This document shows, piece by piece, positions 1-5,825 of a stretch of DNA of 6,719 nt. The translations under genes were made by a program, and so were the position numbers. The notes below the pieces were generated by a model. The model made no database searches. It was not told the origin of the DNA and saw nothing but the letters and a program-made list of their open reading frames with translations. This DNA is from an uncultured bacterium (GTDB lineage: Bacteria > Bacillota > Clostridia > Lachnospirales > Lachnospiraceae). The stretch covers positions 1-6,719 of the forward strand of contig CAMTZV010000084.1 of the NCBI GenBank assembly GCA_947086625.1. Reading direction: 5' to 3'. The first letter of the stretch is position 1, and each line of letters opens with the position of its first letter.

Positions 1-6
1 CGAGGA

Positions 7-95
7 GGCGCCTGCGGCGCTTTCTCGCTGCTGACGCAGCTAACTTTGCTCATAAACTGGCGCTGTGCTCTGACGGGAAATATTCGTTCAGAGCC
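7..95. repeat. Structured direct repeat, copy 1
   Basis: This 89-base unit recurs 119 bases downstream at 126-214 with 81 of 89 bases identical. It contains three consecutive small hairpins: arms 8-12/16-20, arms 27-31/36-40 (GCTGC/GCAGC) and arms 67-73/88-94 (GCTCTGA/TCAGAGC). The first hairpin shows a compensatory change between copies (G10:C18 here, T129:A137 in copy 2), which suggests the fold is maintained. The unit lies close to the window edge, so more copies may lie upstream. It looks like a dispersed intergenic palindromic repeat of the REP or MITE kind; the exact family is not recognised. Confidence 0.8.
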
Positions 96-125
96 TGTTG
101 CAGTTCAGCCCGCGCCATTCGCAAA

Positions 126-214
126 GGCTCCTGTGGAGCTTTCCCGCTGCTGACGCAGCTAACTTTGCTCATAAACTGGCGCTCCGCTCTGACGGAAAGT
201 ATTCGTTCAGAGCC
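126..214. repeat. Structured direct repeat, copy 2
   Basis: This is the second copy of the 89-base unit, with the same three hairpins: arms 127-131/135-139 (GCTCC/GGAGC), 146-150/155-159 and 186-192/207-213. Eight differences separate it from copy 1, and two of them are a paired change inside the first stem. The central part, from the second hairpin through the following linker, is unchanged between copies. Its right end (202-214) doubles as the left arm of the larger inverted repeat that closes at 336. The small open frame running through this copy is judged non-coding. Confidence 0.8.
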
Positions 215-336
215 AGGCTCGAAAATCCTTCGGATTTCCTCGCTGTGGCGTATCCGCCAGAGAAATTTGAAAAAATCCAGTCACTCATGCAAGCATGGTG
301 TCTGAATTTTTTCAAATTGCCCTGGCTCTGAACGAA
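202..336. repeat. 135-base element bounded by 16-base inverted repeats
   Basis: Bases 202-217 and 321-336 are perfect reverse complements (TTCGTTCAGAGCCAGG and its complement). Inside lie further inverted repeats: 223-237 (AAATCC/GGATTT), 246-259 (TGGCG/CGCCA), and a long imperfect hairpin with arms at about 264-290 and 293-317 that closes around CATGC-AA-GCATG at 286-297. Drawn as single-stranded DNA or RNA, the element would be a closed outer stem carrying three hairpins. It could be a MITE-like or REP-like element, or a structured RNA; no protein is encoded. It ends 12 bases upstream of the scpA promoter. Confidence 0.75.
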
Positions 337-348
337 TGCAAAAAGTGC

Positions 349-377
349 TTGATATTTTACCGCATAGCGTATAGAAT
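349..377 (+). promoter_or_regulatory. Sigma-A-type promoter for scpA
   Basis: TTGATA at 349-354 and TAGAAT at 372-377 are separated by 17 bases, close to the housekeeping consensus. Transcription would start near 384 and leave a leader of about 33 bases before scpA, containing an AGGGG ribosome site at 404-408. It lies immediately downstream of the inverted-repeat element. It probably serves scpA, scpB and rlmH, because no comparable promoter is evident between those genes. Confidence 0.65.
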
Positions 378-416
378 AGGAAGAGGCACGCAATACAACA
401 TATAGGGGTTTTGAGT

Positions 417-1169
417 ATGGATTTGACGGTAAAACTACAAGCGTTTGAGGGGCCGCTTGATTTGCTCCTGCATCTTTTAGACAAGAATAAGGTGAATATC
501 TACGATATTCCGATCGTGGAGATCACAAATCAATATATGGAATATATCCGGGAAATGCAGCGCCACGACCTGAATGTGATGAGCGAGTTTCTGGTGATGG
601 CAGCAACGCTGCTGGATATCAAGGCAAAAATGCTGCTTCCCGCGCCCGAGACGACGGAGGACGAGGAGACGGAGGATCCGCGCGCGCAGCTTGTCCAGCA
701 GCTTCTTGAATACAAGATGTACAAATACATTTCAGGTGAGCTGAAGGATCTGCAAATGGATGCGAGCCGAGTGCTGTTTAAGGTTCCGACGATCCCGCAG
801 GAGGTGGCGGCTTATGAGGAGCCCGTTGATCTGGATGCGCTTGTCGCGGATCTGACGCTGGAAAAGCTGAACGATATTTTCCGTTCCATCATGAAAAAGC
901 AGGTGGACAGGATCGATCCGATTCGTTCCAGATTCGGAAAAATCCAGAAGGAGGAGCTTTCACTTGAGGAGTGTATGGCGTCGCTGGAAAGCTACGCAAA
1001 AAGCCATCGGCAGTTCAGCTTTCGCGGTCTGCTTCACGGGGCGAGGAGCAAGACGGAGATCATCGTGACCTTTCTCGCGATTCTTGAGCTGATGAAGGTC
1101 GGGGCAATCCTCATCACGCAGGAGGAGATTTTTGATGATATCCAGATCACCTCGCAGATCGCGGCATAA
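417..1169 (+). CDS. scpA: Segregation and condensation protein A (ScpA, kleisin)
   Basis: ScpA is the kleisin subunit of bacterial condensin. It bridges the two heads of an SMC dimer and binds ScpB, acting on the nucleoid in chromosome compaction and segregation. The 250-residue product has the family's N-terminal signature FEGPLDLLLHLL (residues 10-21), the helical SMC-neck-binding segment EFLVMAATLLDIKAKMLLP (58-76), a variable acidic middle (79-88) and a C-terminal winged-helix region (about 180-245) that contacts the SMC head. Length is normal for the family. I chose ATG 417 because AGGGG at 404-408 lies 8 bases upstream; an in-frame TTG at 411 is only 2 bases from that site and would add just two residues. 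It is first in the scpA-scpB-rlmH unit. Confidence 0.97.
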   Translation: MDLTVKLQAFEGPLDLLLHLLDKNKVNIYDIPIVEITNQYMEYIREMQRHDLNVMSEFLVMAATLLDIKAKMLLPAPETTEDEETEDPRAQLVQQLLEYKMYKYISGELKDLQMDASRVLFKVPTIPQEVAAYEEPVDLDALVADLTLEKLNDIFRSIMKKQVDRIDPIRSRFGKIQKEELSLEECMASLESYAKSHRQFSFRGLLHGARSKTEIIVTFLAILELMKVGAILITQEEIFDDIQITSQIAA

Positions 1170-1263
1170 TGCAAGAAGTAAAAAACAGATTTAATAAAAG
1201 AGATGTCGGCAGGCTGCATATCGCAGAGAGATAAAGCTGCTCTGGGCATTTACGGGGAGATTT

Positions 1264-1833
1264 ATGGAAAATCAGGATTTCAAAGCGGTCATTGAATCAA
1301 TTTTGTTTACGATGGGTGAATCCGTGGAGCTTTCAAAGATCGCTGCGGCGATCGAGCTGGATAAGCAGGAAACGAAAAGGCTTTTGGATGAGCTGATCAC
1401 GGACTATGAGCAGGCCGGACGTGGGATTACGATCATTGAGTTAGACGGTGCTTACCAGATGTGTACACGGCCCGAGATGTACGAATATCTGATCCGTATC
1501 GCCAGGCAGCCGAAGCACCGGGTTTTGACGGACGTGCTTTTGGAGACGCTCTCCATTATTGCCTACAAGCAGCCGATCACCCGGATGGAGATCGAAAAAA
1601 TCCGCGGCGTCTCCTGCGATCACGCGGTCAACAAGCTTCTGGAATACAATCTCATTCAGGAGCTGGGACGACTGGATGCACCGGGTAAGCCGCTTTTATT
1701 CGGCACGACGGAGGAATTTCTGCGAAGCTTTGGCGTGCACTCCATCGACGAGCTTCCGGTTCTCGACTCCGATCAGGTGGAGGAGTTCCGACAGCAGGCC
1801 GAGGAGGAGATGCAGGTGCAGCTCAATATATAG
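1264..1833 (+). CDS. scpB: Segregation and condensation protein B (ScpB)
   Basis: ScpB dimerises and wraps around the middle of ScpA, completing the SMC-ScpA-ScpB condensin. The 189-residue product consists of two winged-helix domains. The first spans roughly residues 5-80 (starting FKAVIESILF). The second, about 85-160, carries the family hallmarks ETLSIIAYKQPITRMEIEKI (94-113) and the GKPLLFGTTEEFLRSFG segment (141-157). A flexible acidic, glutamine-rich tail follows (170-187). GGGGAG at 1254-1259 provides a ribosome site 4 bases before the ATG. It follows scpA by 94 bases without a visible terminator, so co-transcription is likely. Confidence 0.97.
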   Translation: MENQDFKAVIESILFTMGESVELSKIAAAIELDKQETKRLLDELITDYEQAGRGITIIELDGAYQMCTRPEMYEYLIRIARQPKHRVLTDVLLETLSIIAYKQPITRMEIEKIRGVSCDHAVNKLLEYNLIQELGRLDAPGKPLLFGTTEEFLRSFGVHSIDELPVLDSDQVEEFRQQAEEEMQVQLNI

Positions 1834-1868
1834 AGCGCAGTGCCAATCAGCGCGCATTTCAAACGACA

Positions 1869-1889
1869 CGCCGCGGTGCTGTTGCGGCG
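1869..1889. other. GC-rich hairpin between scpB and rlmH
   Basis: CGCCGC (1869-1874) and GCGGCG (1884-1889) form a perfect 6-base stem that could extend inward by G-T pairs. No T-run follows, so it is unlikely to be a terminator. It sits 16 bases before the rlmH ATG, in a region without an obvious Shine-Dalgarno site. It could affect rlmH translation or scpB mRNA decay; this is only an inference. Confidence 0.45.
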
Positions 1890-1905
1890 ATTCCGTATAC
1901 ATATC

Positions 1906-2382
1906 ATGATAAAAATACTCTGTGTTGGAAAAATAAAAGAAAAATTCTACCGCGACGCGCTGGCGGAGTACGAAAAGCGCCTGTCGCGTTACTGCAAGCT
2001 TCAGATCATTGAGGTGTCGGACGAGAAAACGCCGGAGAAGTGTCCGGAGGCCATGACGCAGCAAATTTTGGAGAAGGAGGCGTCCCGTCTGCGTGCACAC
2101 ATCCGCGATACGGATTATGTCATTGCTCTGGCAATCAAAGGCAGGGCCTATGACTCCCCTGCTTTTGCAAAGCATATGGAATCGCTCGCGGTTTCCGGAG
2201 CTGGCACGATTGTATTTGTGATCGGTGGCTCATTTGGGTTACATAATTCTATATTATGTCAATCTGATGAGCAGATCAGTTTTTCCGATATGACGTTCCC
2301 GCATCAGTTGATGCGGGTGATTTTGCTGGAGCAAATCTATCGGAGCTGGCGGATCCGGAATCATGAGCCGTACCACAAGTGA
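1906..2382 (+). CDS. rlmH: 23S rRNA pseudouridine(1915) N3-methyltransferase RlmH
   Basis: RlmH is a small SPOUT-class methyltransferase that uses S-adenosylmethionine to methylate pseudouridine 1915 in helix 69 of 23S rRNA, on assembled ribosomes. The 158-residue product matches the family length and begins with the typical MIKILCVGKIKEK. It carries the SAM-binding trefoil-knot signature FVIGGSFGL (104-112) and the C-terminal hallmark MTFPHQLMRVILLEQIYRS (129-147), ending in EPYHK. I chose ATG 1906 because it matches the family's N-terminus; an in-frame GTG at 1840 would add 22 unrelated residues. No clear Shine-Dalgarno precedes the ATG. The stretch at 2226-2290 is more AT-rich, using TTA, ATA and TCT codons, than the rest of the gene. 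It is the last gene of the scpA unit. Confidence 0.97.
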   Translation: MIKILCVGKIKEKFYRDALAEYEKRLSRYCKLQIIEVSDEKTPEKCPEAMTQQILEKEASRLRAHIRDTDYVIALAIKGRAYDSPAFAKHMESLAVSGAGTIVFVIGGSFGLHNSILCQSDEQISFSDMTFPHQLMRVILLEQIYRSWRIRNHEPYHK

Positions 2383-2419
2383 GGGCGGAAACAGACTTGC
2401 CGCTGCCACCCTCGTTTTT
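2381..2419 (+). terminator. Probable rho-independent terminator after rlmH
   Basis: GAGGGCGG (2381-2388) can pair with CCACCCTC (2406-2413) with one mismatch, and GCGG/CCGC (2385-2388/2400-2403) offers an alternative inner stem. TTTTT follows at 2415-2419. The hairpin overlaps the rlmH stop codon and lies only 6 bases from the end of the convergent minus-strand gene. The T-run is only on the plus-strand side, so it should mainly stop transcription from scpA-scpB-rlmH. Confidence 0.6.
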
Positions 2420-2424
2420 GCCCT

Positions 2425-2949
2425 CTATAGCGCTTGTAAAATCATGATATGATATTCTTCATCCAGTATAATGCGTCTCAGCACATCGTTGACGCAGTCA
2501 TCCCGAATCGCATCGATATGCATTTTGTACTGCTGGATCGCCGCTTTTTCAGCTTCCAGATCGGCCTGCAGCATCTGCGGAATGCGATCGGGAAGAACGA
2601 GGCAGGACGGCGACCACAGACCGTCTGGCTTTGCCTCAAAGCAGACGTTTCCGCCGAGTAGATGAATCAGCTCCCCAAGCTTTTGCAGATGCATCATTTC
2701 CGCCATTGCGATGCCAAGAATTGTCCGGGCAAGCGGGCAGAGCTCATCGGACATGCGGTTTTCGTTGTTGATGTACTGTAAAATGGCGGACAGCTCTGAC
2801 ACCGAGCCGCAGTAATCGACCGTCAGCAGCTCGGCATATCTGGGGTTTCGCCCTCTCACCTGTATGGGCGGGTACGGGAGATCCGCCATGATTGGCCGGA
2901 CTCCCTGCATATTGCAGTTGTTCACCAGCAGATTTCTGTTTTTTTCCAT
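2425..2949 (-). CDS. Ferritin-like four-helix-bundle protein (Mn-catalase/rubrerythrin-like)
   Basis: The 174-residue product has the ligand pattern of a carboxylate-bridged dimetal centre in a four-helix bundle: E52 in helix A (GSVSELSAILQYI), E84-x-x-H87 in helix B (AEMMHLQKLGELIHLLGG), E134 with Y141 in helix C and E164-x-x-H167 in helix D (DEEYHIMIL). All expected ligands are present. The helix A/B layout resembles the manganese catalase/CotJC-like members of the superfamily, so peroxide disposal, metal storage or a spore-coat role are possible; the sequence does not decide. There is no signal peptide. AGGAGA (2967-2962) lies 12 bases from ATG 2949, a long spacing, so in-frame ATGs at residues 14 and 21 are alternative starts; the conserved part begins near residue 35. 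It is transcribed convergently to rlmH and divergently from the nucleosidase gene. Confidence 0.85.
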   Translation of the reverse strand: MEKNRNLLVNNCNMQGVRPIMADLPYPPIQVRGRNPRYAELLTVDYCGSVSELSAILQYINNENRMSDELCPLARTILGIAMAEMMHLQKLGELIHLLGGNVCFEAKPDGLWSPSCLVLPDRIPQMLQADLEAEKAAIQQYKMHIDAIRDDCVNDVLRRIILDEEYHIMILQAL

Positions 2950-2970
2950 CTTATATCTTTGTCTCCTGAA

Positions 2971-2996
2971 ACAGTATCATATTATTGTATGACTGT
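2971..2996. promoter_or_regulatory. Palindrome over the ferritin-like gene's promoter (candidate operator)
   Basis: TCATA (2977-2981) and TATGA (2988-2992) form an inverted repeat around TTATTG. It is extended by ACAG (2971-2974) and CTGT (2993-2996), with two unpaired bases on the left arm. It overlaps the proposed -10 box and spacer of the minus-strand promoter, the usual place for a repressor site. A metal- or peroxide-sensing regulator would fit the gene, but the sequence is not a recognisable Fur, PerR or MntR box. Confidence 0.35.
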
Positions 2997-3004
2997 AATG
3001 TCTG
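2976..3004 (-). promoter_or_regulatory. Possible promoter for the ferritin-like gene
   Basis: On the minus strand, CAGACA (3004-2999) and TATGAT (2981-2976) are separated by 17 bases. The -10 box matches consensus at five of six positions, the -35 at four of six. Transcription would start near 2969 and give a leader of about 20 bases that includes the AGGAGA site. It lies back to back with the promoter at 3022-3050. Confidence 0.4.
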
Positions 3005-3021
3005 TTGTGCCACCGCCTTAC

Positions 3022-3050
3022 TTGTAATTTAACCGTTGGATGTGTATAAT
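3022..3050 (+). promoter_or_regulatory. Promoter for the nucleosidase-radical SAM-SDR operon
   Basis: TTGTAA (3022-3027) and a perfect TATAAT (3045-3050) are separated by 17 bases. Transcription would start near 3057, 37 bases before ATG 3094. The box sequences and much of the spacer recur at 6153-6181 before the Rpn-family gene, with 27 of 33 bases shared from the -35 box through the bases after the -10 box. This suggests either a duplicated promoter or common control of the two units. Confidence 0.7.
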
Positions 3051-3093
3051 AAAACAGAAAAATTCAGGCCAATGATTTTTTGGGACAGGATCT

Positions 3094-4050
3094 ATGATAT
3101 ACATTTTCACTGCTTTGTACTGTGAAGCGCATGCGCTGATCAGGCGGCTTCAGTTGGTAAAAAATCAAAAAACGACGCGTCTGCAGGAATTTTACAATGA
3201 ACAATCCGGGATCCGGCTTACCATTACGGGCGTCGGTGAAATCGCTGCCGCTGTGGCAGTCAGCAGCATTTGTACGGCTTATCCTCCGGCGGAGGACGAT
3301 CTGATGCTCAATATCGGAACGTGCGCGTATACACGGAGTGCAGGCGCGCCGCAGACCCGGGTGTTTGAGGATGGAGAAGGTGTGTTTCTCTGCAATCAGA
3401 TTTTTGAGCAGGCAACGGGCAGAAGCTTTTATCCCGACATGCTTTACCGTCATCCGTTTCGGGAAGCGTCGATTGTGACGGGTAGGATGCCGTGGAACGC
3501 GGATGCCGGCGGTGCCTCAGACAATGACATTGGACATGCGGGCGCGGGGGTTGACGGGAACGGATATGGCGGCAAAACGTCCGGCGATGCAAAGCTTTTT
3601 CATGTAAGAAATGACATGCTCTATGACATGGAGGCGGCCGGCGTCTATCAGGCGGGCGTGCATTTTTTCGGCCCTCATCAGATGATCTTTTTGAAAATCG
3701 TCTCCGATTTCGGGACGGCGGACGGTGTTTCGCCCGGGCAGGTGGAGCGTTTGATGGAAATGCACGGGGATGCGCTGCTTACCTTTATCGGTCAGCTCCT
3801 TGAGAGAATGACAGACGAAAGACAAAGGGATACATCGCCGGAAGCAGAGCTGGCCGATAAGCTCTGCCGGGATCTGCACTGCTCTAAGACGATGGAGGCT
3901 TCCCTGAAACAGCACCTTCACTATCTGGCGCTTGCAGGAGCGGATGTCTGTCTGCTCATTCAGAATTTATATAAGGAAGGGATTGTCCCGTGCAGGGATA
4001 AAAGAGAGGGAAAACTGCGCCTTGAAGAACTTAAACAAACATTATTTTAA
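3094..4050 (+). CDS. Nucleoside phosphorylase / MTA-SAH nucleosidase-like protein
   Basis: This 318-residue protein belongs to the PNP/UDP phosphorylase superfamily, which cleaves N-glycosidic bonds of nucleosides; the nucleosidase branch acts on methylthioadenosine, S-adenosylhomocysteine and 5'-deoxyadenosine. Visible hallmarks are the N-terminal strand MIYIFTALYCEA, the GVGEIAAA turn (46-53), NIGT (73-76), the ribose/purine-contact motif YDMEAAGVY (177-185, with M179-E180), and IVSDFG (202-207), where D205 aligns with the catalytic aspartate. Between the core strands a Gly/Asp/Asn-rich insert (about 134-166) looks like a flexible linker. Residues 240-318 form a C-terminal extension with three cysteines, beyond the usual roughly 230-residue fold. 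GGGACAGGA at 3082-3090 supplies the ribosome site. It is the first gene of a three-gene operon, and its 3' end overlaps the radical SAM gene. Whether it is a hydrolase or a phosphorylase is not decided by the sequence. Confidence 0.85.
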   Translation: MIYIFTALYCEAHALIRRLQLVKNQKTTRLQEFYNEQSGIRLTITGVGEIAAAVAVSSICTAYPPAEDDLMLNIGTCAYTRSAGAPQTRVFEDGEGVFLCNQIFEQATGRSFYPDMLYRHPFREASIVTGRMPWNADAGGASDNDIGHAGAGVDGNGYGGKTSGDAKLFHVRNDMLYDMEAAGVYQAGVHFFGPHQMIFLKIVSDFGTADGVSPGQVERLMEMHGDALLTFIGQLLERMTDERQRDTSPEAELADKLCRDLHCSKTMEASLKQHLHYLALAGADVCLLIQNLYKEGIVPCRDKREGKLRLEELKQTLF

Positions 4051-5065
4051 CCCGTTTTTTTCACATATATACGTGGAGACGGCGGTGTTGGGGCATCCTT
4101 TCACACGGCGCATCCTCGCAAAATTCCCGGCGGCAGAAATCATTGAAATCCGCCACTACAAGGATGTGTTCTGCCGCAGCCATCAGAGCAGCGCCCTGCA
4201 GCACCGCTCGCAGAAGCTGATTCTGGCGGCAAAGCAGGGAACGCTTGTCTATGAGGGCGCGCCGGTCTGCCAGAGCTTTGGCAATCGGTATTTTTACTAT
4301 ACGTCCTGTGCGATGAACTGTATCTTTGACTGCGCATACTGCTATCTGAAGGGAATGTATCCGTCCGCAAATATCGTGATTTTTGTAAATCTCGAGGATA
4401 TCTTTGCAGAGGTTGCGCAGATTTTGCGCATGCATCCGCTGTACCTGTGCGTCTCCTATGACACGGATTTGCCGGCGCTTGAATCGATTGCCGGATACGT
4501 GCGGGAGTGGTGCGCGTTTGCGGGAAAGCATGCGGATTTGAAGCTGGAAATACGGACGAAATGCGCGGATCCGGCACTTTTTGCGCGGGAAACGCCGTCT
4601 CCGAACGTGATCTATGCGTTTACGCTCTCGCCGCAGGCGGTGATCGATGCGTTTGAGCATCACACGCCCTCGCTTGCAAAGCGACTTTCCTGCGCGGCGG
4701 CGCTCCTGCAGGCGGGCTGCGCGGTGCGGCTGTGCTTTGATCCGATGATCTATGTGAAGGGCTGGGAAAGACATTATGAAACGATGCTGGCGCAGGTGTA
4801 CGATCGGATTGACATGGATAAAATCGTGGACGTGAGCGTCGGGACATTCCGTATTTCGCAGGATTATCTGAAAAACATGCGAAGGCAGGAAACGAAATCG
4901 GCCGTCGTCTGGTTCCCGTTTCAGTGCGAAAGGGGCTACTGTCATTATCCCGACGCGCTGATGGAGGAGATGGAGGCTTTTTTAACCGGGCGGCTGGCAG
5001 GGCGGATTCCGGAGGAGAAAATATTTCGATGGGATATGGAAACAACGGAGCATGGAAAAGCATGA
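4022..5065 (+). CDS. SPL-family (spore photoproduct lyase-like) radical SAM protein
   Basis: The 347-residue product contains the radical SAM cluster motif C100-IFD-C104-AY-C107, followed by YLKGMYPSANIVIFVNLED, typical of the spore photoproduct lyase family. These enzymes bind a [4Fe-4S] cluster and split S-adenosylmethionine into methionine and a 5'-deoxyadenosyl radical. True SplB repairs thymine dimers of spore DNA. By eye, the position of the hydrogen-donating cysteine of Bacillus SplB (C141) aligns with Y146 in CVSYDTDL, while C143 lies three residues earlier, so the classic lyase reaction is uncertain. Many other cysteines are present, including C302 and C307. The start is unsure: TTG 4022 has GAGGG (4006-4010) 11 bases upstream and fits the conserved FSHIYVE beginning, whereas ATG 3944 after AGGAG would add 26 residues inside the upstream gene. 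It overlaps its neighbours by 29 and 4 bases. Confidence 0.85.
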   Translation: MKNLNKHYFNPFFSHIYVETAVLGHPFTRRILAKFPAAEIIEIRHYKDVFCRSHQSSALQHRSQKLILAAKQGTLVYEGAPVCQSFGNRYFYYTSCAMNCIFDCAYCYLKGMYPSANIVIFVNLEDIFAEVAQILRMHPLYLCVSYDTDLPALESIAGYVREWCAFAGKHADLKLEIRTKCADPALFARETPSPNVIYAFTLSPQAVIDAFEHHTPSLAKRLSCAAALLQAGCAVRLCFDPMIYVKGWERHYETMLAQVYDRIDMDKIVDVSVGTFRISQDYLKNMRRQETKSAVVWFPFQCERGYCHYPDALMEEMEAFLTGRLAGRIPEEKIFRWDMETTEHGKA

Positions 5066-5793
5066 ACCAGGCTGCAAAAACAGGGCAGCAGAAAAAAGAA
5101 GCGGCGATCGTCACAGGGGCCTCCTCCGGCATCGGCCTTGCGGTGAGCCGCAGGCTGGCTGCGCTCGGGTATGAGGTGTTCGGCATCGGTCGGCATTTCG
5201 AAGCGCTACCGTCCACGGAAGATCACGCATTTCATCCGATCGTCTGTGACGTTCTTGACACGGAAAAGCTCTGTGCGTGCGCAAAGCAGATCGCGGCAGA
5301 GTATACGGTCCGCGTGCTCGTGAACAACGCGGGCGTCGGATATTACGGGCTGCACGAGGAGCTGAGCCCGCAGAAAATCAGCGAGCTTGTGCGGACAAAC
5401 CTCGAGGCGCCGATGATTCTGTCGCAGCAGCTTTTGCGGCACTTGAAGCAGCAGAGGGGTTATATCATCAACGTTTCGTCGGTGACGGCAAACGCATCCA
5501 ATCCGCACGGGTGCGCCTACGGCGCGACAAAGGCGGGGCTTTCGAGCTTTTCGCGCAGCCTGTTTGACGAGACGCGAAAATACGGCGTGAAGGTTGTGAC
5601 GATCGCGCCGGATATGACGGATACGGCGCTGTACCGGAACGCGGATTTTGCGACGGGAGACGAGCCGGAGTCGTATCTGTCCCCGGAGGAGGTTGCGGAC
5701 GCCGTGGAATATGTGCTGGCGCAGCGCGACGGGCTGGTCGTGACCGAGCTTACACTGAGGCCGCAGCTCCACCGAATCAAGCGAAAGCGGTAA
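5062..5793 (+). CDS. SDR family NAD(P)-dependent oxidoreductase
   Basis: This is a classical short-chain dehydrogenase/reductase of 243 residues, a cytoplasmic Rossmann-fold enzyme that oxidises or reduces a carbonyl/alcohol pair with NAD(P)(H). It has the nucleotide-binding TGASSGIG (18-25), D63 after strand 3, NNAG (88-91), and a complete catalytic set: N113, S140 (INVSS), Y153 and K157 (YGATK). A conserved basic tail, RPQLHRIKRKR, ends the protein. The substrate cannot be read from the sequence. ATG 5062 overlaps the stop of the radical SAM gene as ATGA, the usual sign of translational coupling; ATG 5029, after GGAGGAG at 5011-5017, is an alternative adding 11 residues. No convincing terminator follows directly. 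Confidence 0.92.
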   Translation: MNQAAKTGQQKKEAAIVTGASSGIGLAVSRRLAALGYEVFGIGRHFEALPSTEDHAFHPIVCDVLDTEKLCACAKQIAAEYTVRVLVNNAGVGYYGLHEELSPQKISELVRTNLEAPMILSQQLLRHLKQQRGYIINVSSVTANASNPHGCAYGATKAGLSSFSRSLFDETRKYGVKVVTIAPDMTDTALYRNADFATGDEPESYLSPEEVADAVEYVLAQRDGLVVTELTLRPQLHRIKRKR

Positions 5794-5825
5794 GATCCAT
5801 TAGAGTATCGGCAAAAGCAATCCGC

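Noticed and set aside
7..214. Possible CRISPR array
   Set aside because: The repeats are about 89 bases, only two are seen, they are imperfect and separated by a single 30-base gap, and there are no cas genes.
98..331. 77-codon plus-strand open frame before scpA
   Set aside because: It runs entirely through the repeat copy and the inverted-repeat element, has no ribosome site, and shows no recognisable protein features.
1169..1234. 21-codon open frame overlapping the scpA stop (TAATG)
   Set aside because: The overlap resembles translational coupling, but there is no clear ribosome site, the peptide is very short, and no family is recognisable.
2425..2949. Naming the minus-strand gene cotJC or a manganese catalase outright
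   Set aside because: The ligand set is shared by several ferritin-like families, and I could not separate them from the sequence alone.
4061..4945. 294-codon minus-strand open frame opposite the radical SAM gene
   Set aside because: It is the antisense shadow of a well-supported gene; its Arg/His-rich composition has no domain signature.
4022..5065. Calling the gene splB, a true spore photoproduct lyase
   Set aside because: It shares the family motifs, but the apparent absence of the aligned catalytic cysteine and the nucleosidase/SDR context make the exact function uncertain.
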